From Onchocerca lupi (lineage: Eukaryota; Nematoda; Chromadorea; Rhabditida; Onchocercidae), in NCBI GenBank assembly GCA_028564675.1, contig JAOVVO010000018.1:124001-188000 (forward strand): a stretch of 64,000 nt of DNA, read 5' to 3'. This document shows, piece by piece, positions 27,232 to 38,501 of the stretch. A program made the position numbers and the translations under genes. The notes beneath the pieces were generated by a model. That model was not told the origin of the DNA. It saw nothing but the letters and a program-made list of their open reading frames with translations, and searched no databases. Numbering within the stretch: the first letter of the stretch is position 1; each line of letters starts with the position of its first letter.

Positions 27232-27591
27232 ATTTATTTGAAAGTCAAATCTGTTATGATTAGCAAATACTATATCATCGATATTGATTAAAATAAATCT
27301 GTGTAAGAGTTTGTTTGTTTCATTTGGATAATTATATACGTACAAGAATTTGTTTAATTTCGATAATCGTCAGTGTTTGAATTGGAAGGAAAAAACTGAT
27401 TTCCTAATTATATGTTTCATAATTAAAAAATTTAAGCAATTATATCCTTCCTTTCCAAATAATCATATATCTTTATTTTAAACATTTATATTTCTTTTGC
27501 ATATAATTATATAGCAAGGAAAATTTTTTATCATTTCATTATCATTATTATTATTAAATATTGAATCAATGAATAAGTATGTAATCATTTC
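27232..27591 (+). other. ITS2-like spacer of the decayed rDNA
   Basis: About 360 bases of very AT-rich sequence between the 5.8S and 28S relics, in the position of the internal transcribed spacer 2. Its boundaries come only from the flanking rRNA matches. Confidence 0.65.
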
Positions 27592-28645
27592 TTTGACTTC
27601 AACTCAATCTGGATTAACCGTAGAATTTAAGTAAATAATCAAACGAAGATTAGCAATGACGAGTGAAAAGAAAAAAGCCCAATGTTGAATCTAATAGATA
27701 GCTAGCTAAATAGAAATGTAGTGTGTAATTATCGAAACTTATCAGCATTTAACTGATCAATTATCAATCTTATTTGATTTATTAATCATTTCTACGAATG
27801 AATAAAATGATATGTAGGATAGAATTACTAAATTTGTTATTATTGGTGTATTTACAGATAGAATTAACTTCCACTTGAAATAATAGTGACATGGATCGAT
27901 TATAATTTTGCTAATTCATTTACATATGTGGCATGTAACTTATGATAATTATTTTGAAAAAATTGGCAAATTTAAAATATTATATGCGCAGTAAGCTGCA
28001 TCTTGATGTGAACATTATTCTGATTTATCTTGAAGCACGAATCAATGAGTCTAGCATATACAAATTATTGGATAGTAAACCTGCTGGTAAAAGCATAATG
28101 AAATAAAGATTATCTTTGGTATATTTGATATGTGATCTATATATGTAAAGGTTCCATAAATGGCGTAACATAACCCGTTCAGTTGCATGCAGTAGGGCAG
28201 AGATAGAGTACATGCTGGAATCCAAAAGATAGTAAGCTATATCTGAACAGGATGAATTCTAGTGGAAATTCTTGGCAAAAGTGCGAAGCAATTCTGACGT
28301 GCAAATCAATCAACTCTCTTCGGTATCAAGACGATAGACTAATCGAACTGTCTAATGGCTGGTTCCCTTTGAAGTTTCTCTGAGGGTAGCTAGAGTACGT
28401 AATGAAGAGGTTATATTTGGTAAAGTGAATGTTTAGAGGAATTAAGAGACGAGACAGTCTCGTTTGTTTAAATAATAATAATGAAACGTGAACACTGGAT
28501 ATTCCTATAAGTAGCCCACTTTTTTGGTAAAAAAACTGGAGCCATGAGATGAACTAAACATAAGATTCATGAAAGGCGTTTAGTTGATATGGATAACACT
28601 GTTAAATCAAGTAGTAGATGACACTTAGGTGAGCGACTCATACTC
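27592..28645 (+). pseudogene. 28S rRNA pseudogene, 5' and middle parts with internal deletion
   Basis: The start (about 27592-27720) follows the LSU 5' end: TTTGACTTCAACTCAATC, then AATTTAAGTAAATAATC and AATGACGAGTGAAAAG. The next part resumes far inside the gene at about 28020 with TCTTGAAGCACGAATCAATG and runs through TAAACCTGCTGGTAAAAGC, TTCTGACGTGCAAATC, AGACTAATCGAAC and GGCTGGTTCCCTTTGAAG to TTTAGTTGATATGGA near 28590. The spacing shows several hundred bases missing between about 27750 and 27990. Changes are mostly toward A and T. The 3' half of 28S was not found. Coordinates are approximate. Confidence 0.87.
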
Positions 28646-29485
28646 AGCTATTGCTTGACTTACGCTTATTACCTAGGAATAACCTAATTTGGACTTAATG
28701 TTTTTTTTTTCTATTCATTATTGTAAAAATGATTATGTGCAATTGTATAAAACTGCAAATATAGTCATCCATATTTAATAAATTAGAGTTATTTCTGATC
28801 ACTTATCAAAAATCAGTCAAAAAAGCATAAAATAAACTTTTATCTTTTAGTTTAGCCCAGAAATTTTCGTGATCTATTATGCAAAGAAGTTACAATCATA
28901 GTATTTTAATAATATTCTTTATTTTGCCTCAATTTATCTGTGAGTTCTGCTCGACTTTTCTGTAACTGTATTGGATACTAATGCTCGGTGATATCGCTTC
29001 TATCATGCATGGTCAACTTGGATTCAGTGTACCGCAAGGTCCACTTCATGCAAATCCATATCGACATCGACATCGGGTATTTCAGAGCATATCATGTCAT
29101 TGAAATTATTTTGTTGTAGAACCAGATTAGCGTATGTGAGTGTAGCAATCTTCTCCATTGCCATAGAGATCCATATACTTCGTGTTACAAAGTAACATTA
29201 CTTATACACAGAAGACGTAAGTACGAATATCATACATTTCCTCAATTTCAAATTTCCGCTATTTGACACAAGTTTGGAATCTATATGAGCTGTTTTATCT
29301 TCCAAAGGACCATTTAGATAGGAGACTGGAATTAGTCATATTTGAAAAATATCAGAATTCTTCAATTCCTATATTCTATTTAAAAAAACGATAAAATTAA
29401 GGAAATAAAAATGATGAAGAATTAATCAAAGTATTTTGAAATTCAGAATTTCGCTTTAAAAATATGAAGCGATTGTAATCGGACG

Positions 29486-32400
29486 TTAAACATCAGTCCC
29501 AGCGTCGGAACCAATCCTACTTGCTTTGCTTTTGCATCTCTTGACAGAAATGGTAATTATAGTAGCAATAAGTAACATAGAAAAGATTGCTGCTGCAATT
29601 ACCAAAATTAGGGACCATAATGTGACTGCTTTCGAATTTCGTACTGCTACCAGAGAATTTTCTGTAACGATCGACTTGCAGTCACCATCGACCAACTCAT
29701 ATTCTAAAAAATATGATCTCATTTATGGTTAACATATTTTCAAGTGTGCTCTTCTCCTTTTCTTAATCTATGCATCGAAAAAGATGGAGAAGCAAATTCT
29801 TCTAACATTACAATAATTCAGACGTCCTACGGTGAATCAGAAATTTCAACTTATAATTTAATTGATAATTTTTAATTAGTTTAAATAATGAAAGGACTGC
29901 TTATGTTTGCCATCTTTCTCATCTACTGTTTAGTATAAAACATAGTTGAGATACCAAAATATCGCAACTCATTCCCGTTAAGCCTCAAATCCACTTTTTT
30001 TCAATTTCTGATAAAAAATAATAGTGCGTATTCCAAAACAGAATCCAAAGTGGAAAAAAAAAATCCTGAGTTATTATGGCACAATAGGAATTCATTAGAT
30101 GTGTGTTATTATTTAAAAATATTGAAATGAATATTTTATTTCAGAGTTGATTAATAACAGACTTATGGCCAATAATAATCAACAAATACCACCATCTCCT
30201 AATTTTCTGATGAAAGTAATAGTGAGCATTCCAAAGCAGAATCCAACGAGAACAGAACTAATATAACTAATAATTCTGGGCTACAGTGATTAAAAATATA
30301 GAAATGAAGAGAAGAATATGAGAACATCTTCCCTTTTCCCATCTTGAAATTAAACTGCAATATTTTATTTCCTTTGCTATGCAAACTTCCCCATTTACTC
30401 GCCCAAGTTGATACTCTTTTTTTATAGACTATGACGATAGTTTTCAGGAATGAGTTAGAAATTTGAATTCATTTGACATAACAATGTATGTATGCATTAT
30501 TATTATTCTGATTAGCACGCCTTATTATTAAATTACTGAAACGTACATCACGATCAATTACATACAAATAAATTTCCTAAATTTTTGAATTTTGGCGGAA
30601 TTTTATTCAAAAATGTGAATCGAGCAGATGTGCACTTCGATATGGATTCAGTTGTTCCAGAAGGATTTGCAATTTAATAAAAGCTAAACTAATTCGATAA
30701 TTTCAGACGAAGCAGATTAGCAAAGATCCAATGAAATTTCAATTTGGTACCATAAGATTTTTGCTTCTCACTAGCAGCACATGAAAAATTTCAAAATATT
30801 GGCCAAAAAATGATGAACTTCGTATTTATCAGTCAGATTTCGCAATCACAATTATTATTTATCCCTAAAATTTAAAACTGTTCTAAAACAAAAAACATGT
30901 GCCGATGTGCTACAGTGCTTCGGTAAATTATAATGATGAGATTCTTCATATATGAAGGTCATTTATATTATAGAGTTACCAACGAGCTGACGGTATTGCA
31001 ATCTCAAAGTTAAGCTATCGATCCAAAATACTGTATTTTCGCGATGGAGCGATAATTCCGCGAACCCCATCATATTTACAGAAAGATTTAGAAAGTCATT
31101 GTTAGAGAAATTTGGGCATCGATTCTGATGCATATTTTCTTCTCTGACGTTGACTTTGAATTAAATTGGAAAAACATATCGATTAGAAGAATCGATACCT
31201 TATTTTTTCCTCATATGAAAGTTGGAATTATTAGAAGAATTTAATTTAATTAGCACAATCTGTTTTTATGAATTTCGGAAATATTTTCCAATTGCCTCTA
31301 ATTAGAGAGAACGAAATTTAATGAATGGCGCAATTATTTCACGGAGTTGCCTTTCTTTCAAAGATTTGGTTACTGATCGTTCGGAAGAAATACAACCTTT
31401 AATTATTTTGATTGTTTGAGTTTTTTTTAATTTCAACCGGCATTAAAATTAAGTCCTTTTTTGTTGGAGCGGATTTTACAGCAGTAATTTTCATCACAGC
31501 TTTTTCTTTTTATCAGATAGATATCTCAAGGAAATGGCAGTGAGTATTCTGCATCCAAATATTGCAAGAAAAGGAAAGCGGAGTTCAGCTCTCAGTCGAT
31601 TTTCACTTCACTCCTTGAGACCTGTACGAATCCCTTCGCATGTCCAGTGAGCACTGACAGTTAATGCTGATTCATAATCTTAAGCTAAATTTTTTGTTGA
31701 AATGCATTCATGCGGTGAACATTGATTTTTCGAAGGACCAGAATAAATTTATTACCATTTCCAGAATGATCGGAATAACTGTGATATTTTGAATTAACTT
31801 ATTGCCTTGTTGAATTCCCCCAGTTACTCCAACATTTATTCAGAAAGCTCATTTTGAAAATTTTTATTCGGTGTCTGAAGTATTGTTAAATTTGAGCTAC
31901 CATTCTAAATATTGATTATTCAGTTCTGAGGCCTGAGCTTTCATCTGTTCTGAGGGAAGTTGAAATACTTCTTTCTAAATATCGTTTTCCAATTCATGAA
32001 GCGATCCGCTTAGCAAATTACAAGATGAACATTTACGTAATCTGATAGTTATGATTTTCAGTTTCAAGGAAGTTGGCCATTATAATTTGGATATGATAAG
32101 TCGACAAAGCTTAAACATCGAACATTTACGACAGCTCAAATTCTTAGACTGAGAGTGGATCTTAGTAGTACGACAATTTGAATCGTTGCAAATCGGATAT
32201 ACGAGAAAATGAGTAAATGAAACTGATGATTTTTTGATTGAGAGTCTGTAATAGAGGAAAAGCAAAAAGAGACAGCAAAAACATTATATACGATCACTTC
32301 ACTAACCATCGGAATTCTTAAAAGAATTCCAGATGGAATAAATGCTTTAAAATGAGGATTTTATATTTCAATAATACAGTAATTAATAATATTATTATTA

Positions 32401-32525
32401 AAGGTAGAATTATACCGAAAGAATTGAATCTTTGATCTGTTCCTTGAAAACTGAGGCAGACAAAGACGCCAGCTTGAAAATATAAATGTGAGAGAACAAC
32501 CGGGAATATTGAGACTTAAATCCAT
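29486..32525 (-). CDS. Unrecognised type I single-pass membrane protein, about 205 aa, 4 exons
   Basis: Minus-strand exons 32416-32525, 32130-32245, 30980-31153 and 29486-29703 (TAA) join in phase, giving 618 nt. The two 3' exons are the best supported. The third holds a Cys-containing luminal block (NRCPNFSNNDFLNLSVNMMG and RENTVFWIDSLTLRLQYRQL). The last gives one membrane segment at about residues 159-187 (ending IATIITISV), then a basic stop-transfer KRCKSK and a short tail. The second exon is Cys-rich (YPICNDSNCRTTK). The first exon and start are uncertain, because no clean signal peptide is seen and the ATG lies beside a tandem duplication. A ZP-domain or LAMP-like protein was considered, but no diagnostic motif supports either. 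The exon 3 acceptor (ATTCAAAG) is weak. Confidence 0.5.
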
Positions 32526-32586
32526 AGGAACGTTTTCTTTTTTCTTTTCTCTTTCCATAGGAACGTTTTCTTTTTCTTTTCTCTTT
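32522..32586. repeat. Two-copy tandem duplication, about 33 bp
   Basis: A pyrimidine-rich unit starting CCATAGGAACGTTTTC occurs at 32522-32554 and again at 32555-32586, then runs into a long T tract to about 32604. It overlaps the proposed start of the minus-strand gene, so each copy supplies one ATG. Confidence 0.9.
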
Positions 32587-32604
32587 TTTTTTTTTTTTTT
32601 TTTT

Positions 32605-34461
32605 GAAATCGCACAAACATTTCAGAAGAGTTACATTATCAGTGTGAAATAGAGACAACAACAATGCAAAAAACCCAAGATACAGAAAAATTTAGTGCTG
32701 AAAAAGATTCGAATTTGGGAGACGAAAGTTGACAAATATCACAGTATGAGTTCATCAATTGATCCATATGGCATTCATCTCACCGGAGGACGGAGGACCG
32801 AACAATATACTACAAGTACTGGGAGAAAAGCAAAGAAACGGTCACCTTATCAAAAGAACGTTAGTTTTAATTAAACAGTTTTAAGCTAGTTAAAATTGCT
32901 AAGAAGACTTTCAAAATGCATATTCCAAATAAATGAAGAAAACAAGAGCTCTTATTATTGCAGTTTGAGAAGAGTAAATTATTTCTTGATGATATTTCAA
33001 TAAACTAGTAATGTAAGATTCATTTCCAAATCTACCTTCACAGTAACAAGTATTTCCACACATTTGGTATGACAAATTTTGGTATGTCATCTATCCAACG
33101 ATGGCATAACTCAGAAGAGTTTACACATTTTGAATAACGGAACTTTCATCCAGTGATCTCTTTTATTGTATCATTTAAAGATTCTTCGCATTCTGGAGTG
33201 TTTTCGTTTCATTGGAGTTTTATTTTTTTCTTTTTTCCTTTCAAAAACTTTGAATGCTTTTATTCCTTAACTTTGAATGTGAAAGAATTGAATTACAGCG
33301 AAAATTTAAAACTTTACTATGGAAATTTTTTTTTCAATTCGCAATTCTTTTTCTTGTCCGTAAAAAACGAAAATCATTTTGCTTTGAATTCAAGTGCCTA
33401 ATTTTTTGTTCACTTTCATTGATTTTGAGAAATAAAATTTGTTTGGAAGTTTAAAGTTCTCGTTAATTAATTTCTTGTTCTTGAGAGTTTGTCTTATTGT
33501 TTCATTATTGTAACCATCACTGACGGTTTTCAGTTTTCTGTTCTTTAATTTGTTACTCAACCTCACTATTTTTGCTCAATAAATTGCTATATTTGTCGGA
33601 CATCAACAAATTATTTAATTTTATTATTTCATTCGTGATAATTGTTTTTTTTTTTTTGGTTTTATTGAAGCCTGTTAGTGTGATATAATGTATTGTTTAT
33701 GATTTAATTCTGTTTATTTTAGATATTAGACAGTTAGGTGTAGGAACTGTACTCTTTCTTTAGAGTTATTTTTAATAGCAGTTGAACAAGAATCGATTAG
33801 CGATAATTAAGCCATAAGTAAGACCGGAAATATGAAAATGACCTTTACTATCTATTTTATCTTTTTCCATTAAATCATCCATCTCAAGGTCTGCAAATAA
33901 TCATGTAAGTAAGATTTGCTTATTTGATTATTATTCCTATAATTTTATTTGTCCTACAATTTTATTTATTTTTACAATTCATGCTATTAACACATTCTTA
34001 GAATTTATTATTATGGCTAAAAACAAAATGACATTTTTTTGATTAGCTAACTTTGTCAAATCATAAAACTAAATATCAATAATTGCATGCGATAAACCAA
34101 TAATAAAGGAGTATTATTTGTCATTACAAATTTAAAAATAACCGGAAATTATCAAAATAAAAGATGTCATAGTAACGTTCATCATATGGTGTTAACATAA
34201 TGTATAAGCATCCACTCATTTTTGCACCTTTATATTACTGCAAACTTAGAATGAAATTTTATCCAAATTATGCTACTCAAAACAAAAATAAGATGACGGA
34301 AAAAAAGAAAAAAGAACTGTTTATAGAAATTTAATAATACTGCAAAAATCTATATATACCCGATTTTCTTGTAACAAAAATAGGAACTCCAAACTTTTGA
34401 ACCTTAAATGTGAATTTAACTGATGGAATCCACTTCCAAGAGCATATTTTAAGAGATAGCT
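32605..34461. other. No gene seen
   Basis: T-rich and A-rich sequence. The open frames at 33153-33454 (plus) are Phe/Leu/Lys-rich products of base composition. I see no splice-bounded exon. Confidence 0.5.
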
Positions 34462-34659
34462 GAAATTGTTGGGAATTGTCTGAATCCTTTTGGAAGATAT
34501 CTTAAGGAGATTGCTTGGGAGAGCTTGATGTAGTTATTTGAAAGGTGTAGGACGACTGCGGAAGGGGATTTATGGCAAACACTTTATTTTTAATTATAAG
34601 CTTTACGAATAACAAATTTATAATACTACAATGCGATTAATAAGAATAAAAATAAAGGT

Positions 34660-34669
34660 TATATAAAGG
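34660..34669 (+). promoter_or_regulatory. TATA box of the solo LTR
   Basis: TATATAAAGG lies about 190 bp inside the LTR, where a U3 promoter is expected. It also sets the plus orientation of the element. Confidence 0.55.
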
Positions 34670-34871
34670 AAGTAGGAGCGTGAAAATAATAAAATTTTGT
34701 GAGTTGAGCTTAATCGAGAAGTGTTGGTGTTGGTCCAGTAAATTTTGTGGACTACTCGCCTTGTTAGTTACAAACTGTTTTATATGAAGACATTAGAATT
34801 GCGTAAGTGTTATTAGCCCAAGACAATGTAGACAAGAAGCACAAATTGCCAATATTTGAATTTCCTTAACA

Positions 34872-35046
34872 GTATGAACTGATATAATTTCCTTGACAAC
34901 ATAAACTAATATAACTAATTTCAGCTTCTCGACACTTCAACAACATCTACTAATGTAACTAATTTCCGATACTTTAACACCATACACTAATAAATATAAC
35001 TAATCTCCGATACTTTAACATCTACTAATATAACTAATTTCGATTT
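34872..35046 (+). repeat. Degenerate tandem repeat inside the LTR
   Basis: Four to five imperfect copies of a unit of about 40 bp built on CTAATATAACTAATTTC and GATACTTTAACA. They lie in the 3' part of the LTR up to its end. Confidence 0.7.
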
Positions 35047-35058
35047 TCCGACAGAAAT

Positions 35059-36092
35059 GTTAATGTTTGTCTTTCCATGGCAATCTCCTAAAATACTTGG
35101 AGTAAGCTATTGACGAGAATTTCAAATTACACTATTTTAAATTATAATTCTAAATTTAAAATAACGATATATTTTCTAAATGAAGAATGCCTATTAATGA
35201 AAATATTTTTTAGCGCTTAATGAAATTAGTTACAAATTATACCGCTACAAGGTTTATCGATAATTTTTATATCCAAAAATATTGTTAATTAAAAAGAACA
35301 TATTATATTAACACTTGGAAAAAATCGGATAATCGAACTCTCTCGATGTCAATTTTAAACTAAAAGTCCAGTTAGCAATTTAACCAGTTTTTTTAATCCA
35401 TTCACAAACTAGATGTCCAGATTCGCAATATTTACTTCACTTGACCCAAAAACAAGACTGAATACTTTACAATGTGATGGAAATCTTGTAGATTGAAAAC
35501 TTTTCTTTTTTGTATCTAGAGCACCGAACAACGAATCGAACTCGTAAAAGGGTTCTAAATTATTAATCCTAATGTTTCGTACAGTTATATCGCAAAATAA
35601 AAACGATAGTTGCAAAATCATACGTCAATTGCTTTATTAAAAATCTTCAAACAAATTAAACCTTTATTGAACATCATATTTATGACACATAGGATAGATG
35701 TCAAAAACTTTCTAGTAAAGTGTTAATTTAAATAAATTAAGCAAACTAGATTAACTCGGTAATTAACAGTACAAACAACCCGTAAAAACGAGAAAGAAAC
35801 TGATGAAAACTTAAACTAATAGACTATATTGAGCTCTTTACAACAAAGAAAATATGCAATCTATGTATATTTCTGGTCAAAATTCACTGCAATTAGCCAC
35901 TTGAAAATTCTAAACAGCTGAAAAAAAAAACGAGATACTTTGATGTCTAATACTGAAGTTAATTATGACAAAATGTTCGCATTTAATGGATCCCTTTCCA
36001 TGCAATGGTATTACATTTTGAGTAATCTTAATGGATTTAAGTTTAACAAAACTTTGCTATGCATACTTCAAATAACATAACTACAAAACATA
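35059..36092. other. No gene seen
   Basis: AT-rich interval downstream of EMC7 on its strand. The open frame at 35409-35621 (minus) has no splice partner. The part next to 36093 is probably EMC7 3' untranslated sequence. Confidence 0.5.
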
Positions 36093-37561
36093 TCACCGCT
36101 TTTTGCTTCCTGCTGCTGTTCGTCTTGTTTTTTTTTGATTTCCACCAAGCCATGAAGCCAACATTTCTGAAACATCGGGGACATCCATTTGTGGCATACT
36201 TTTAGCCATCTCCTAAAACCAGTAAATTATTACAATAGATTATTGCAAAGAAAAAAAAAAGACACTATCATTTAGTAAAGCTTCAATATGAGAAAAAATG
36301 AATTTCCATCAAAGTCCAAGGTTTTTTTCGATCTGAAAAAACTTTACGACTCGATCATATACTGCAACACACAACTACAAACTTTCATCATTTCAGCAGG
36401 AAAGCACAAATAGTTCCCTTTCCAGTGTGACTTATTACTTTCATCAAAAAGGAGTCATTACAATAATAGATTCTTTGAAGAGGAGGGAAAAGTTGATAAA
36501 TTTTAATAAATGATTTACTTTTTTAACTTCAGGATCGTTTGCGTTAACAAGTTTTGGCAATATAACAAGTAGAACAAGAGGTACAACCATCATTAAAACC
36601 ATTGGATTAGCAAGCATATCTGTTAAGTGCCATTCTTCTCGAGGTCGAAAATAGTTAATTTGGTGAACTGCATTCAAGCGCAAAGGATATGGAAGTGAGG
36701 ATACCAGTGATGGCTGAAATGGACTGAACACTTGCACATCCAAAACTAAAACTAACCATTGACTACATTTACGGATGTCGGGATAACTGATGCAATAAAC
36801 TTTAGCATGCAGTGGAATGGCAGCCTGAGCAATTCATAGACAGTTTAAATTTTTCAAAAATCCCGTAAATACAGAATAAACTGTGCAAAAAAGAAAAATG
36901 CCATAGAAACTAACCTGCAATAAATTAAGTCGCCGCGCTCTTATCTTACCCTTCGAGGTAATATCGACTCGCACCGGTTCAAAAGCATAATCGATATTTG
37001 AAATTTGAATAATATAAGAACCTGGTGGAACTCCTGAAACTACAAACGAACCATCATACCTGAAAACAAATTTTACAAGTTACAATTACTTTGTGCTTTT
37101 ATACAAATCAGTTCTTATTTAATGTATGCGACCCTATTTCGATATTTGGGTAAGCTTGACATAATTTTATTTAATACCCCGGAATAGACTATTCTTGACT
37201 TTATTGTAAAGAACACTCTAGGAATGCCAATCAATCAAAGATACTAACTCATCTGAACGTCGTTCAGAATAGGTTTCCCAAAATCCCAGAGCTGAGCAAA
37301 ATTCATCTCAAAATTGAAATATGAAATTAAAATAGACTATTTGATCATAACCAACCTTACAAATGCAGTATGCTTAAAGTCATAATTCAGCAATACACGA
37401 CTTGGACTTAGTTTGCCATTTTGAGGAATAAATGATTCCGGGAAAATGATTTGTCCTTCAATTTTATAGGTCACCGTAGCATGTTCAACTGCTTCCTCCA
37501 ACGTTGCAGCTAATTCTCGCACCACAGACAGAAGCAATGCAAGTAACAGAAACACTACCAT
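36093..37561 (-). CDS. EMC7: ER membrane protein complex subunit 7 (EMC7), complete, 221 aa
   Basis: Four minus-strand exons: 37356-37561, 36915-37059, 36519-36713 and 36093-36212 (TGA). Phases close to 666 nt. An N-terminal signal peptide (MVVFLLLALLLSVV) leads to a luminal beta-sandwich domain with family marks YKIEGQI, YDGSFVVSGVPPGSY, FEPVRVDITSKGKIRARRLN and SSLPYPLRL. A single membrane segment follows (about residues 153-173, NPMVLMMVVPL), then a short basic cytosolic tail with MPQMDVPDVSEML and a KKR end. EMC7 is a peripheral luminal and membrane subunit of the EMC insertase, which inserts weakly hydrophobic helices and tail anchors into the ER. I chose the ATG at 37559-37561. The open frame extends 13 codons further, but a TTTTGCAG acceptor lies between that upstream ATG and this one. 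ARPC4 lies upstream on the same strand. Confidence 0.93.
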
Positions 37562-37585
37562 TACCTTTAGACAAAGGAATTTAAA

Positions 37586-37598
37586 CTGCAAAATTTTC
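37586..37598 (-). promoter_or_regulatory. Likely trans-splice acceptor of EMC7
   Basis: On the minus strand TTGAAAATTTTGCAG ends at 37586, about 24 bases before the chosen EMC7 start. No upstream coding exon feeds it in frame, so spliced-leader addition is the simplest reading. Confidence 0.5.
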
Positions 37599-37954
37599 AA
37601 AGAAAAATTCAGAAAAAATTAGAAACACCTAAACACATCAGAAAATATGAGATAATAACTTACGAAGCAAAAATTTGAGAATTACGAAACAAAATACATC
37701 CGATTATTCTCTTTATTGATCTTAAGAAGAACCATAAACAAAATTTAGGAATTATTAAATGACAGGGAGGACCTAAAACTAAAGAAGTGAAATTCCTCTC
37801 AGAAAGATGGCAATAATAATAACATGAATTGCAAATGAAAAATAATATAATAACAACAAATAATAACTGCAGCAAAATAAGAAAATAAACTTAGAAATTA
37901 AAGGATAAAAATAAGACCTTTGGAAATATTAGAAGGGACCTTATCATACTCAAA

Positions 37955-38075
37955 TTACATACGAGGTCAATAATTCAATAATATTGCGAGTAGCAGTCTT
38001 AAGTATAACAATGAAAATAATGATGAAATCATGTGAAATTTTATAATACTATTGAATTATTGACCTCGTATGTAA
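37955..38075. repeat. Inverted repeat with 26-bp perfect arms (MITE-like)
   Basis: The 26 bases at 37955-37980 (starting TTACATACGAGGTCAATAAT) are exactly inverted at 38050-38075, around a 69-base AT-rich centre. It sits between ARPC4 and EMC7. Arm perfection suggests a recent miniature element or fold-back insertion. Clear target duplications are not visible. Confidence 0.88.
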
Positions 38076-38501
38076 ATTAGTTCGGCAATATGGTAGTATT
38101 ATTTCTTCACTTGAAAGATCATTTTGTTGATACAATTAAAATATATATAACATGAAATAAGGTGTCAAAATTATATTGCCACGGTTAATAAAAAGATGTC
38201 ATTTCCATGAAACCTTGTCTGAAAACCTTATCGTACAGTTCAGTTATTAATGCATTCACTTAACATAGACTGCAACATTTCGAAATATGACAGTACATGA
38301 TATGAAGTGATATCGATCAGATGGCACAGAGATGAATTATTAGATCTCATCGTCACATAACAGGAATCAACAGCAATGTTACCAAAAAAAGAGAAAAATA
38401 AAAATAAGTCGATTTACAGTTTGAAAGTAAAACTGCTACACTGTGCTCCAAAATTAAAATATGAGTTACAAAGGCACATGCACAAATAAGCAGGAACTGA
38501 A

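Larger units (their letters stand above)
34467..35053 (+). mobile_element. Solo LTR with 5-bp target-site duplication
   Basis: A 587-bp block starts TGTTGGGAATTG and ends CGATTTTCCGACA, giving TG...CA termini that are imperfect inverted repeats. GAAAT flanks it exactly on both sides (34462-34466 and 35054-35058). A TATA box lies about 190 bp in, and AT-rich degenerate repeats fill the 3' third. No internal coding region or second LTR is present, so this is the product of LTR-LTR recombination. The end sequence and 5-bp duplication fit BEL/Pao or a related LTR order; BEL/Pao is preferred only because it is common in nematodes. Confidence 0.75.

Noticed and set aside
28025..28225. 66-codon minus-strand frame
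   Set aside because: It is antisense to the 28S rRNA relic.
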